Assembly (NCBI RefSeq): GCF_024054035.1
Contig: NZ_JAMXQU010000001.1
Span: 434,001-498,000, forward strand
DNA: 64,000 nucleotides
Direction: 5' to 3'
Source of the DNA: Asaia lannensis NBRC 102526
GTDB taxonomy: Bacteria > Pseudomonadota > Alphaproteobacteria > Acetobacterales > Acetobacteraceae
The number at the start of each line of letters is the position of its first letter. Position 1 is the first letter of the stretch. The notes below the pieces were generated by a model that was not told the DNA's origin, ran no database searches, and saw only the letters and a list, made by a program, of their open reading frames with translations. The position numbers and the translations under genes are program-made. Of this stretch, positions 44,532-55,598 are shown one piece after another.

Positions 44532-45515
44532 ATGGCTGATGCCCCGATTGCCCTTATTGTGGCGGGACCGACCTGTTCGGGCAAGTCGGCCCTGGCACTC
44601 GGGCTGGCCGAGCGCTTTGGCGGCACGATCGTCAACGCCGATTCCATGCAGGTCTATGCCGATCTGCATGTGCTGACGGCCCGACCCGATGCGCAGGACG
44701 AGGCGCGTGCGCCCCACAGATTATACGGCGTACTCGACGCCGCCCAGCCGGGCAGCGTCGCCTGGTGGCGCGAGGCGGCCCTTGCGGAAATGAACGCGGC
44801 CTGGGTGCAGGGCCGCTTGCCGATACTCTGCGGCGGGACCGGCATGTATCTGCGTGCGCTTCTCGATGGTCTGGTGGAGGTGCCGGAACCGGGGGATGCA
44901 GCACGCGACTGGGCACGCACTCTTGTCGAAACGCAGGGGAGCGAGGCTGCTCACGCGCTTCTGATGCAGGACGATCCCGATACGGCGCAAACCCTCAAAC
45001 CCGGTGATGGCCAGCGTGTAGCCCGTGCACTGGAGGTGCTGCGCGGCACCGGCCACGGGCTCACTTACTGGCGTGGTCAGCCGGGATTGCCTGCTGCGCC
45101 GTGCCGCTTCGTTTCTGTCAGACTGCATCCACCGCGGGACAGGCTGCGTGCCTCGATTGCCGAACGGTTCTCGCGCATGATGACCTTGGGAGCCATGCAG
45201 GAGGTCGAACGCCTTGTCGCACGTGGGCTTTCGCCCGCTCTGCCGGCCATGCGTGCCCATGGCGTGCCGGAACTGAGCGCTGTTCTGGCAGGGACGCTCG
45301 CGCTCGATGAGGCCATGACGCGCGCCGTGATCGCTACGGGGCAGTACACGCGGCGTCAGGCCACATGGTTCAACCATCATGCACTGGGTGCAGAGCAGGA
45401 TTGCATGATTTCCTTGCAAAGATATGATGAAGGTACGCAATTTTCGGAAAGAGAATTCGAAAATATAGCAACTTTCATACAATCCGCCATTGACGAATCC
45501 TCAAACCCGTCATAA
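44532..45515 (+). CDS. miaA: tRNA dimethylallyltransferase
   Basis: Transfers dimethylallyl to A37 of tRNAs reading UNN codons. The P-loop is GPTCSGKS at residues 12-19, NADSMQVYADLHVLTARP is the DMAPP/tRNA motif, LPILCGGTGMYLRALLDGL the next conserved block, and YTRRQATWFNH the C-terminal tRNA-binding motif. A TTG at 44514 is in frame, but ATG 44532 gives the usual N-terminus (327 residues). The stop is only 32 bases from ilvB, so it probably heads or joins the ilvBHC transcription unit. Confidence 0.95.
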   Translation: MADAPIALIVAGPTCSGKSALALGLAERFGGTIVNADSMQVYADLHVLTARPDAQDEARAPHRLYGVLDAAQPGSVAWWREAALAEMNAAWVQGRLPILCGGTGMYLRALLDGLVEVPEPGDAARDWARTLVETQGSEAAHALLMQDDPDTAQTLKPGDGQRVARALEVLRGTGHGLTYWRGQPGLPAAPCRFVSVRLHPPRDRLRASIAERFSRMMTLGAMQEVERLVARGLSPALPAMRAHGVPELSAVLAGTLALDEAMTRAVIATGQYTRRQATWFNHHALGAEQDCMISLQRYDEGTQFSEREFENIATFIQSAIDESSNPS

Positions 45516-45547
45516 ACCCGCCCGCTCAATGAAAGGGGTGCGCTCAC

Positions 45548-47343
45548 ATGAACGCGTCAACACAGCAGACCGGAAAAACTTCGACAGCGCCGCTCAATGG
45601 TGCCGAGGTGCTCCTGCGCGTGCTTGTGGAACAGGGGGTCGAGGTTATTTTCGGCTATCCCGGTGGCGCGGTGCTGCCCATCTACGATGCGCTGTTCAAG
45701 CAGAACCATATCCGTCACGTTCTGGTGCGTCATGAGCAGGCTGCCGTTCATGCAGCAGAAGCCTATGCACGCTCGACCGGCAAGGTGGGCGTGGTGCTGG
45801 TCACCAGCGGCCCCGGTGCCACCAATGCCGTGACCGGTCTGGTCGACGCGCTTATGGACTCCATCCCGCTCATCTGTCTGTGCGGTCAGGTGCCTACGGC
45901 GCTGATCGGCAACGATGCGTTTCAGGAAGCCGATACGACCGGCATTACGCGCCCGGCCACCAAGCACAATTATCTCGTGCGTCGCGGTCAGGATCTGGCG
46001 CCGATCGTGCGTGAGGCATTCGAGGTTGCGGCTGGCGGTCGCCCTGGCCCCGTGCTGATCGATCTGCCCAAGGATGTTTCGGTCGGCAATGCGCCTCTGC
46101 CCGCGCCAGGCGAGGGTCGACTGCATCGCCCCTATCGTCCGAATCTGGATGCCGATGGCGAGGCGATCCGCCAGACCATCGCCGCCATGAAGCGTGCCAA
46201 GCGTCCGCTTCTTTATACGGGTGGCGGTGTCATCAATGCCGGACCCAAAGCCTCCGAGGCTTTGCGCGAGCTGGCGCGTCGCACCAATTTCCCGGTGACG
46301 TCCACATTGATGGGTCTGGGCGCATTTCCCACCACCGACCGTCAGTTTCTGGGCATGCTGGGTATGCATGGCAGCTACGAGGCCAATCTGGCCACGCATG
46401 GCTGCGACCTGCTGATCGCGCTTGGCTCGCGCTTCGACGATCGCGTGACTGGGCGCGTGGATGCGTTTTCGCCGAATTCTTTCAAGGTGCATGCCGATAT
46501 CGATCCCTCGCAGATCAACAAGATCATTCGCGTGGATGTGCCGCTTATCGGCGATGTTGGTCGCACGATCGAAGCGCTTCTGGAAGCATGGGATGGCGAA
46601 GGTCAGGATCTGAGCCCCTGGTGGGCACAGATCGAGGGCTGGCGCGCGCTGGATTCCTTTGGCTTCGTGCAGGATCAGACCCCGAGTGCCATTATCCGCC
46701 CGCAATATGCCATTCGCCGTCTTTATGAAGCCACGCAGGCTCTGGGACGCGATACATTTGTGAGCACGGAAGTCGGCCAGCACCAGATGTGGGCCGCGCA
46801 GCACTTCCAGTTCGACAAGCCCAATCGCTGGCTGACATCCGGCGGCCTTGGCACCATGGGTTATGGTCTGCCTGCCGCTGTGGGCGCTCAGGTGGCCCAT
46901 CCCGATGCGCTGGTGATCGATATTGCCGGCGAGGCCTCGACGCTCATGAATATTCAGGAGCTCGGCACGATGGCGCAGTATCGCCTGCCGGTGAAGCTGT
47001 TCATCCTGAACAACCGCTATATGGGCATGGTGCGCCAGTGGCAGGAGCTGCTGCACGGTTCGCGCTATTCGCAGTCCTACAGCGAGGCACTGCCCGATTT
47101 CATCCGTCTGGCCGAGGCATTTCACGGCAAGGGCCTGCGTGCCACCTGCGTGGGTGAGCTGGATGGCGTGATCGACGAAATGCTGCGCCATGACGGCCCG
47201 GTGGTGGCGGATATCTGCGTGGCTCAGGATGAAAACTGCTTCCCGATGATTCCATCGGGCGCCCCGCATAACGAGATGCTGCTCGGTCCCGATCAGGAAG
47301 CCAATGCAGCACGGGTTACACAAGAAGGCATGATGCTGGTCTG

Positions 47344-47344
<1 letters not shown>
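45548..47344 (+). CDS. ilvB: Acetolactate synthase large subunit
   Basis: A thiamine-diphosphate enzyme (598 residues) that condenses two pyruvates, or pyruvate with 2-oxobutyrate, in valine/leucine and isoleucine synthesis. Marks: GYPGGAVLPIYDALF and HEQAAVHAAEAYARSTGKVGV (catalytic Glu), GPGATNAVTGL, FVSTEVGQHQMWAAQHF, the TPP-binding IDIAGEASTLMNIQELGTMAQY...NNRYMGMVRQWQEL and the late PMIPSGAPHNEML. The stop overlaps the ATG of ilvH (TGATG), giving tight coupling. No attenuator peptide rich in Ile/Val/Leu was found in the 32 bases before it. Confidence 0.97.
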
Positions 47345-48890
<1,546 letters not shown>

Positions 48891-48916
48891 GTTCTCTCCC
48901 CGCAGGGAAAGAACGG

Positions 48917-48942
48917 AAAGGGGGGCTTTGGCCCCCTTTTTT
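48917..48942 (+). terminator. Rho-independent terminator of the ilv operon
   Basis: GGGGGC (48921-48926) pairs with GCCCCC (48931-48936), loop TTTG, extended by AAAG/TTTT pairing, with a T6 tract (48937-48942). Strong terminator. Confidence 0.92.
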
Positions 48943-49046
48943 ATTTGCAGAAAACCGCTGAGACTGCGTGTGCGGGCAGTTGGGCATTAGGCACGCAGGT
49001 CGTCGCAGCCCGTTAATATTGCAATGGCCGATATCTCGGCGAACGC

Positions 49047-49493
49047 TCAGAAGCGTGCGATCAGCGCGACTCCTGCAATCATCAGCACGGCACCTGCAAT
49101 GCGATAGGGGTTGAGGCTATGCACTTCCATACGCAGCAGGCCGAAATGATCGATCAGCAGGCTGGTCAAGAGATTGGCGGTGATCGTAAGCCCGTTGACC
49201 GGTCCTGCCCCCAGCTTCTGGATTAAAAGTAGTCCGGCGAAGACGGCGACAGCGCCTGTAATGCCGCCCAGCGGAGCCCACCATGGCATTGAAGCAAGAT
49301 CGCCAGCGCTGGGAAGCGGGCGCGGCATGCAGGCGAAAAGCGCAATCGCGAGAAACAGAACGAGCAGGAACGACACGGAGGTCGCAAGCCAGGGGTTTAC
49401 CAGTGACTTGCTGAGCGCCCCATTCATGGTGGCTCCAAGGGCCTGCAAGACACCGGCAATCAGGATGAAGGGAAACGCCCAGGCAGCATTCAT
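49047..49493 (-). CDS. DMT-superfamily transporter, YdcZ/DUF606-like
   Basis: A 148-residue membrane protein with five predicted helices, half the size of a full EamA carrier as in the DUF606 group. Marks are FPFILIAGVLQALGATMNGALSKSL, NPWLATSVSFLLVLF, WWAPLGGITGAVAVFAGLLLIQKLGAGPVNGLTITANLLTSLLIDHFGL and AGAVLMIAGVALIARF. ATG 49493 follows GGAGAG; upstream in-frame starts to 49595 give an unlikely charged N-terminus. The substrate is unknown; it may function as a homodimer. Confidence 0.85.
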   Translation of the reverse strand: MNAAWAFPFILIAGVLQALGATMNGALSKSLVNPWLATSVSFLLVLFLAIALFACMPRPLPSAGDLASMPWWAPLGGITGAVAVFAGLLLIQKLGAGPVNGLTITANLLTSLLIDHFGLLRMEVHSLNPYRIAGAVLMIAGVALIARF

Positions 49494-50004
49494 GACATCA
49501 TCTCTCCGAAAACAGAGGCACTTCATGCATTGGACCTGTCGAACGGTCTTCCCGGTTGAGGTGCTGATTCCACCTTTCGACGGCCGCGGGCTCAACGCTG
49601 GACAGGACCCGAGGCTTCGCAGGGATGATGATTAAATTAGTGATCGGCAAGAAGTGGCGCTGCGCGATGAAAGGCCAGAGTTGCGACCGGCAAAGCTGCC
49701 GCGCGGGTGGAGCTGACACAGGGCTGTCCGTTCAGAAGGTTGCAGCGAGATTCAGGACGCTCTTTTGCGTAACGCAGGGTCATCATGCCTTTTTCGGTCT
49801 TGCCGCAACAGCCTGTCTGCCGTGGACCGATTTGGCTCCCTGTGTTCCATAATCCAGCTCTTTTGCGCTCAACGGATACTACCCGGTTCGGCTGTCGGAT
49901 CATGCCCTGGAGCGACCATCAGGGCGATTATTGGCGTCGCGTTAATTTGGGGTTCGTCCGGGCATGGGCTATAACGCCGGGGCTCCACAGGGGAATGATA
50001 CGGC
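49494..50004. other. Intergenic region before the PLP enzyme gene
   Basis: 511 bases between divergent genes. Several short frames are open, but none has a ribosome-binding site or recognisable product. The promoter of the downstream gene is at its right end. No tRNA or repeat seen. Confidence 0.45.
49947..49975 (+). promoter_or_regulatory. Promoter of the PLP enzyme/histidine phosphatase operon
   Basis: TTGGGG (49947-49952) and TATAAC (49970-49975) are 17 bases apart, a good sigma-70 pair about 30 bases before the GTG start at 50005. Confidence 0.55.
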
Positions 50005-52098
50005 GTGTTGGCAGAAGACATAACAGACAGCTTGTTTGCGGCGCTCGATCGCCCTGATCTGCAAAGCCTGTCCGATCGTGTCGTGGTCAATCTCTCTCCC
50101 CGTCTTACCCATCCCTTCACGATCCGGGACAAAACGATCACGCTCGGTGCCGTAGCGTTCGAGCGCCCCGAGATCGCGCCTGTACTGCAGCGCTATGCGA
50201 TCGAACTGGGATTTCTGATCGACGCCTTGCCCGCGCATGAGGCGCCTCTGGCTTTTGTGGTCGCTGCACGCGTCACCGCGCTGTTCCACCGGCTCGATTG
50301 TGAGACCCTTTCCTTACCGCCGTCGCTTGCCTGGCTTGAGGATTTTGCCGCGGATAGACCGCCCACAGCCGGACATATCCAGGCGCTCTGGCCTGTTCTC
50401 ACCCAGTTCTGCCCGGACAAGGCGCATGGTAAGGCAGATTTCAACAGGCTGGTGGCGTGTCTTGCCCCTCTATGGGCCAGTCTGGCGCCTGCCGAATTTC
50501 TGATGGCCGATGGCGGCGATGAGCGTCTGGTTATCAATCCGCAGACCGGGCTCAACCGTTATGGCTGCTCGCACAGACCGCGCCCCTGGGCAGTCACCTT
50601 TTCCTCATCGACAGCGTCGTCTCTTTCCGAGCGTGGCTATCTCGGAGCCGAACGTGCACGTCGGGCTTTTCTGCTCGATGCCCTGACGCGCCTCGACGGC
50701 TCCTCTGCGCGCGAGGCCGCCTGTCTCGATGTGCGCGACAGACTTGCCGCGCTTTACGGGCTTGGCGGTCGCGATAATATCGTGCTTGCCGCATCGGGTA
50801 CGGATTGCGAACTTGCCGTGCTGGCCATGGGTATGATGCGCGCCCAGGGGCAGGCGATCGTCAATATCCTGATTGCGCCGGACGAAACCGGTAGTGGTGT
50901 CCCTCTGGCGGCACAGGGGCGGCATTTCGCTGCCGGGACGGCCCTTGGCGCGGCAGCAGACAAGGCACATTATCTGGACGGTTTTCCGACAGACACGACC
51001 CTGATCGGTATTCCCATACGCACTCCCGAAGGCACACCGAGGCCCTGCGTGGATCTCGATGCCGAGGTCGAGGCAACCGTGTTACGCGCGCTTGAAGTCG
51101 GGCATCATGTGATCCTGCATCAGCTCGATATGTCCAAAACGGGTCTGGTTGGTCCCTGTGCCGGCATGCTGTGTCGCCTTGCTGCCCGCTATCCTGCCCG
51201 TATCACGCTGGTGGTCGATGCCTGCCAGGCCAGACTGGCACCGCATCGTGTCAGAAACCTCGTGAAGGCCGGCATGCTCGTCATGACGACCGGTTCGAAA
51301 TTCCTGACAGGACCTCCGTTCTGCGGGGCGATTCTTCTGCCAGACTCATTTGTTGCGGCTCTGGCAGGCTATGCCCTGCCGCAAGGTCTTGCGGCCTATT
51401 TCCATCATTGCGACTGGCCGCAAACGGCTTCGCCATCTGTCCTCTCTCATGAGGGCAATCTCGGTCTTGCTCTTCGCTGGCAGGCGGCACTGGCTGAGAG
51501 CGAGGCCTTTGCCGCAGTGCCTCCGGCGCGCATTGTCGATACGTTGCGCCGTTTCGAGCACAACGCGCATGAAGCCATCGGGGCGCATCCCGCCCTGACG
51601 CTGCTGACCATGCCGGACTTCGACCGCAATCCGGTGGAAGAAGAGGTCTTGTGGGATACCATCCCGACCGTATTCTCCTTTCTGGTGGCCGATCCGGAAA
51701 ACCCCGAAAAACCGCTCGACCTGGAAAGGTCGCGTGCCCTGCATCGCTGGCTCAATGCCGATCTCTCACCGTGGATTGCCGAACATGATGCCGCGGGTGA
51801 GGGGCTTGCGGGGTTGCTTTGTCATCTCGGTCAGCCCGTCCCCGTGCCGCACCCGGATCTGGGTGGTGAAAATGCCGGTGCATTGCGTTTATGCGCAGGT
51901 GCGCGCCTCGTATCGGGCGAGCCCTCTCATGCCGGCCTGACGGACGATGTCCGTCTGGCCCGTGAATTTGCGGATGTGCGCAGGGCTCTGGCCAAAATCA
52001 CGGTGATTCTTGATCACTGGAGCGTTCTTGCACCGGTCGATCCCCAGCCACGTTACGCCCCTTATTCCTATCAGCCGAGAAAGTCCGGTTTATCATGA
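50005..52098 (+). CDS. Uncharacterised PLP-dependent fold-type I enzyme, 697 residues
   Basis: I do not recognise the exact family. Residues 1 to about 200 form a hydrophobic/helical domain with no known motif (LAFVVAARVTALFHRLDCETL, SLAPAEFLMADGGDERLVIN). From about 205 to 530 it looks like a fold-type I PLP enzyme: IVLAASGTDCELAVLAMGMMR (cofactor phosphate site), HQLDMSKTGLVGPC, VVDACQARLAPHR with a pyridine-nitrogen Asp (Asp405) and the probable Schiff-base lysine in TTGSKFLTGPPFCGAILLP (Lys432). The remainder is a C-terminal small domain. It starts with GTG 50005 after GGGGAA. Its stop overlaps the histidine phosphatase gene by ATGA. It may be a lyase or aminotransferase for a secondary product. 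Confidence 0.7.
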   Translation: MLAEDITDSLFAALDRPDLQSLSDRVVVNLSPRLTHPFTIRDKTITLGAVAFERPEIAPVLQRYAIELGFLIDALPAHEAPLAFVVAARVTALFHRLDCETLSLPPSLAWLEDFAADRPPTAGHIQALWPVLTQFCPDKAHGKADFNRLVACLAPLWASLAPAEFLMADGGDERLVINPQTGLNRYGCSHRPRPWAVTFSSSTASSLSERGYLGAERARRAFLLDALTRLDGSSAREAACLDVRDRLAALYGLGGRDNIVLAASGTDCELAVLAMGMMRAQGQAIVNILIAPDETGSGVPLAAQGRHFAAGTALGAAADKAHYLDGFPTDTTLIGIPIRTPEGTPRPCVDLDAEVEATVLRALEVGHHVILHQLDMSKTGLVGPCAGMLCRLAARYPARITLVVDACQARLAPHRVRNLVKAGMLVMTTGSKFLTGPPFCGAILLPDSFVAALAGYALPQGLAAYFHHCDWPQTASPSVLSHEGNLGLALRWQAALAESEAFAAVPPARIVDTLRRFEHNAHEAIGAHPALTLLTMPDFDRNPVEEEVLWDTIPTVFSFLVADPENPEKPLDLERSRALHRWLNADLSPWIAEHDAAGEGLAGLLCHLGQPVPVPHPDLGGENAGALRLCAGARLVSGEPSHAGLTDDVRLAREFADVRRALAKITVILDHWSVLAPVDPQPRYAPYSYQPRKSGLS

Positions 52099-52805
52099 CC
52101 CAGTCTGACAAGACGCCTGCAACCGACCCGAAGGCACATGGTCATTTTCTCGATTCCATGCAGCTTCCGTCTGGTGTCACACGGTTCTGGCTGATCCGTC
52201 ACGCCATTGTGGAAGCCTCGGCGCGCATGCGTATCTATGGGGCGATGGATGTCGAGCTCTGCTCGGAACATCTCGCCCTGCAGGTGCCGTATTACACCGC
52301 GCTCGGGCGTCGCCTGCCGCAGGATGCCAATTGGGTGGTCTCGCCCCTCAAGCGTGCGCAGGATACGGCGCGTGCCATATTCGACGCCGGATACGGCGTT
52401 CGCAACCTGACTATAGAGCCGCGCTTTACGGAACAATCCATGGGAGAATGGCATAATCTGCCCCACGAGGAACTCCCGCTGAAACTGCGCCAGACCGCGC
52501 ATAATTTCTGGTCTCTTTCTGCCTCCGAGCAGCCGCCGGGCGGTGAAAGCATGCTTGATGTCTGCGCCCGCGTCGGCCATTCGCTCGATGAAATGGCAGA
52601 TCTTCATGCGGGGCAGGATACCGTGGTGGTCAGCCATGGCGGGGCTATCCGCGCCGCCCTGTCGCATGCGCTCAATGTCCACCCCGATACGGGGCTGCGC
52701 TTTTCCATCCAGAACCTGTCGCTCTCGATCATCGAGCGTATCAACGGTGTCTGGCGTGTCGTGACCGTCAATGAACTACCGGCAGCACTTACTATCGCAG
52801 AATAA
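52095..52805 (+). CDS. Histidine phosphatase (phosphoglycerate mutase-like)
   Basis: A 236-residue branch-1 histidine phosphatase. The catalytic motif is FWLIRHAIVEAS (Arg35, His36), with Ala instead of Gly after His. VVSPLKRAQDTARAIF holds the second Arg, RFTEQSMGEWHNLP the Glu, and VVVSHGGAIRAAL the second His (His181). Members dephosphorylate small phosphate esters (CobC-, GpmB-like). A 28-residue N-terminal extension precedes the domain. It is translationally coupled to the PLP enzyme gene, so it probably removes a phosphate from that enzyme's substrate or product. Confidence 0.85.
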   Translation: MTQSDKTPATDPKAHGHFLDSMQLPSGVTRFWLIRHAIVEASARMRIYGAMDVELCSEHLALQVPYYTALGRRLPQDANWVVSPLKRAQDTARAIFDAGYGVRNLTIEPRFTEQSMGEWHNLPHEELPLKLRQTAHNFWSLSASEQPPGGESMLDVCARVGHSLDEMADLHAGQDTVVVSHGGAIRAALSHALNVHPDTGLRFSIQNLSLSIIERINGVWRVVTVNELPAALTIAE

Positions 52806-52927
52806 TTTCCATAATCGTCACCTGTATGAATGCAGGGAGAGCACTATAACACAATAAAAACGTATTTCCTGTTGATACTCGTTGCGTATCCGATCTGAAA
52901 CCGGCGCATCGCGGGATAGCAGAAGAA

Positions 52928-53941
52928 ATGAAGAAAAAAGCCTCAGACAGGCATAAAACGCACCAAGGTATGTTTTGGCTTTGTGTCACGCTTGTATGCG
53001 GGACGATATCCAGCCTCTTGCCCTCAGCTTCGGCAAAGGCAGAGGTCGCGCCTCACGATGTCGCCCTGACTTTCGACGATCTGCCTTACGTGACGCGCGA
53101 CACCCTCTCTCCGTCTGAGGCGCAAGACGCCGCAGTCAAAGCCAATGACGCTATCCTCGCTGTCTTGCGACAGGAGGGCATAGCCGTAATGGCCTTCGTC
53201 AATGAGTCGAAGGTCGAGGCGCTCGGCTCTGTCGGGCCGCAAATCCTGTCGCAGTGGAATCAGGCCCCTTTGCAGCTCGCCAATCACGGCTATCATCATT
53301 TCGATAGCAACAAGCTGTCTCTCCAGGAGATAGAAGCCGAGATTGTGCGGGGTGAGGCAACGATACGGCCAATGGCTGAAAAGGCCGGGCGGCAACTGGA
53401 ATTCTTCCGTTTTCCTTACAATCATGCGGGCAATACGGAGGCCAGGCGGCGTGCATTGTCCGGGATATTACACAGACACGGCTATCGTCTGGCGGCAACC
53501 ACGATCGACGTTGAGGACTATATTTTCAACGATGCTTACGAATGTGCCCTGTCCCGTCATCGCCATGACGATGCCAGCCGGGTCGTCCGAGCCTATCTCG
53601 ACTACATCCGGATCGAGGTTCCGTATTATCGTGCGCTGGACGCGAAGGTCATGGGGCACGAAATTCCTGAAATCATGCTCCTGCACAGCAATGCGTTGAA
53701 CGCAGCTGTCTTGCCAGCGGTCATTGCGATATTCAAAGCGGACCATACCCGTTTTATCAGTCTTGCGGACGCCCAGTCCGATTCAGCCTATGCATATGAG
53801 CCGAAAACCGCGACAGCGTACGGGCCAATGTGGGGATATCGCTGGGCGAACGAACGACATATCCCGGTTGATGGATCCCTCGAAAAAGAAGCCCCCCAAT
53901 GGGTCGTATCGTACTGCGATCAATCCGGTCGCGCTCGTTAG
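52928..53941 (+). CDS. Polysaccharide deacetylase family protein (secreted)
   Basis: A 337-residue NodB-fold deacetylase. The signal peptide is MKKKASDRHKTHQGMFWLCV... with cleavage near ASAKA (about 38). Motif 1 is VALTFDDLPY (catalytic base and metal Asp), motif 2 is LANHGYHHFDS (metal His pair, HxxxH-like), and motif 3 is FFRFPYNHAGN. A C-terminal extension with MGHEIPEIMLLHSNALNA is usual for this subgroup. It would act on N-acetylated glycans in the periplasm or outside. The upstream 122 bases are AT-rich and probably contain its promoter. Confidence 0.9.
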   Translation: MKKKASDRHKTHQGMFWLCVTLVCGTISSLLPSASAKAEVAPHDVALTFDDLPYVTRDTLSPSEAQDAAVKANDAILAVLRQEGIAVMAFVNESKVEALGSVGPQILSQWNQAPLQLANHGYHHFDSNKLSLQEIEAEIVRGEATIRPMAEKAGRQLEFFRFPYNHAGNTEARRRALSGILHRHGYRLAATTIDVEDYIFNDAYECALSRHRHDDASRVVRAYLDYIRIEVPYYRALDAKVMGHEIPEIMLLHSNALNAAVLPAVIAIFKADHTRFISLADAQSDSAYAYEPKTATAYGPMWGYRWANERHIPVDGSLEKEAPQWVVSYCDQSGRAR

Positions 53942-54020
53942 GGCTTTGCCGGTCTTCCTGTGATTTTCCAAGATGTCGGCCCCATGACGCGTCATTGCAA
54001 GCGCCACGGGGCCTGTTCAG

Positions 54021-54314
54021 TTATTCCACCAACAGACACCACATATTGTCGATCTTGCCGCCGATCTTGCCGATATCATCGAAGACCTTGAGGACGTGGT
54101 CTGTTTTAAGATGACGCTGCAGGCTGCTTTCGTCTTCCCACTCCTCATTGATGGCGAACCGGCCCCTGTTCTCCTTGTCCTCATAGACGACAAATCTGAG
54201 GCAGCCATCATCCCGCCGCGCCAGCAGGGAGATATCATGCAGGAGGGACCGGCATTCGACATGGCGTTCGGCCGGGACGGTGACAGTCGCGCTGACGCAT
54301 GATTTCACTGACAA
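54021..54314 (-). CDS. ABM-domain protein, putative quinol monooxygenase
   Basis: A 97-residue ferredoxin-like dimeric alpha/beta-barrel: VSATVTVPAERHVECRSLLH, DDGCLRFVVYEDKENRGRFAINEEWEDESSLQRHLKTDHV, typical of the antibiotic-biosynthesis-monooxygenase/YgiN group. These act on quinols or simply bind small aromatic ligands without a cofactor. It is convergent with the deacetylase gene (79 bases between stops) and 255 bases from the divergent lacI-type gene. Confidence 0.85.
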   Translation of the reverse strand: MSVKSCVSATVTVPAERHVECRSLLHDISLLARRDDGCLRFVVYEDKENRGRFAINEEWEDESSLQRHLKTDHVLKVFDDIGKIGGKIDNMWCLLVE

Positions 54315-54493
54315 AAGAGTTCTCCCCTCGAGGCTGATTTACAGAGTCAGCCCCTCTACGTGCGACGTAGCGTATGGTTTGCAGTTTGTCGGCTGCTCGC
54401 GATCGCAATGCGGCGCTGTAGCAACGACGGATGTGACTAAGGGCACATGCCTATCCGCCAGCCAACATGGCATCATGCGACTTGATGACAGAA

Positions 54494-54516
54494 AAGTCAT
54501 TTACAGGAAATGACTT
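54494..54516. promoter_or_regulatory. Perfect inverted repeat upstream of the LacI-family gene
   Basis: AAGTCATTT (54494-54502) and AAATGACTT (54508-54516) form a perfect 9-bp dyad with a five-base centre (ACAGG). It may be an RNA hairpin or a second regulator site in the promoter region. Confidence 0.45.
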
Positions 54517-54539
54517 GTTCATCTAGGAATTGGGGGCTG

Positions 54540-54555
54540 GGTTAAACGTTTAACC
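54540..54555 (+). promoter_or_regulatory. LacI-family operator (autoregulation)
   Basis: GGTTAAACGTTTAACC is a perfect 16-bp palindrome with the central CG typical of LacI/GalR sites. It ends 14 bases before the ATG of the regulator gene, so the regulator probably controls itself and the coupled epimerase gene. Confidence 0.8.
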
Positions 54556-54569
54556 AGAAGGTCCGCTCA

Positions 54570-55598
54570 ATGGCACGCAAGACCGCGAAGATATCGATAC
54601 GCGATGTTGCCATGGCGGCAGGCGTGTCGGTTGCAACCGTTTCAAACGTGGTGCGCGATCGGAAACCTGTTTCGGCTGCCGTGCGGGCTCGTGTCGAAAA
54701 GGCAATCGATACGCTTGGATATATGCCTGACCGGGCCGCCATGCAGCTGCGTGAAGGGCGCAATCGTATTGTTGGCGTGCTGGTGCCCAGTCTGGACAAC
54801 CCGTTTTTCACGGCCATCATTGCCTGTCTTGAAGACTGCGCGCGCCGCGATGGCTACGACATTATCGTCGCCAGTGCAGGTGAGGACAGTGACCTTGCTT
54901 CCTCACGGCTCAAAGCCCTGCTGTCGTGGCGTCCGGCTGGCATGATCGTTCTTCCAAATGACGATCGCTTTGCAGATTCGGTTCTGCTCGATACGGCGGG
55001 TGTGCCCTATGTGGTGATCGATCGCCTGCCGTCTTCCTGTCATGCCGATACGGTCGCGGCTGAAAACGAACATGCGGCTGCCGAGGCGGCTGCCTGTCTT
55101 GCCGGGCTGGGTCATCGCCGCATGGCCGTGGTCGCCACGACGCTTTCACTCGCCAATATACGCGAGCGTTGCGCGGGTATCCGGGGTTTCTGCGCCAAGC
55201 AGGGACTTCCCGAGCCGCTGGTTCTGGAAGTCGGCCATCATGCTGAGGACGACATCCCGGCATTGCGCGATCTCCTGGCGGGTGAAGACGCGCCCACGGC
55301 GATTATCGCGCTGACCAATTCCGTCACTCTGGGGGTACTGCGTTGCCTGAACCAGAGCGGATATGCCGTACCCGGTGATGTGTCACTTGTCGGGTACGAC
55401 GATTACGCATGGATGCGTGCCACGCTTCCCCCCATCACGGCGATACGCCAGCCGGTGGAAGAGCTTGGGGCACAGGGCTGGACGCGCCTCATGCACCGTA
55501 TTGCGGGCGAAAGCACTGCTTATCTGCAGGTCCGGGTGTCCTGCACGCTTGCGGTGCGCGGTTCGACCGCACCTCCCAGAACAGGACAACCTTCATGA
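54570..55598 (+). CDS. LacI-family transcriptional regulator
   Basis: A 342-residue repressor. The HTH is ISIRDVAMAAGVSVATVSNVVRD with the hinge helix KAIDTLGYMPDRAAMQLREGR. The effector domain has the RNRIVGVLVPSLDNPFF, MIVLPNDDR, LAGLGHRRMAVV and SLVGYDDYAWMRATLPPITAIRQP segments of sugar-binding LacI proteins. ATG 54570 follows AGAAGG. The last bases overlap the epimerase gene by ATGA. The inducer is likely a sugar or sugar phosphate handled by that enzyme. Confidence 0.94.
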   Translation: MARKTAKISIRDVAMAAGVSVATVSNVVRDRKPVSAAVRARVEKAIDTLGYMPDRAAMQLREGRNRIVGVLVPSLDNPFFTAIIACLEDCARRDGYDIIVASAGEDSDLASSRLKALLSWRPAGMIVLPNDDRFADSVLLDTAGVPYVVIDRLPSSCHADTVAAENEHAAAEAAACLAGLGHRRMAVVATTLSLANIRERCAGIRGFCAKQGLPEPLVLEVGHHAEDDIPALRDLLAGEDAPTAIIALTNSVTLGVLRCLNQSGYAVPGDVSLVGYDDYAWMRATLPPITAIRQPVEELGAQGWTRLMHRIAGESTAYLQVRVSCTLAVRGSTAPPRTGQPS

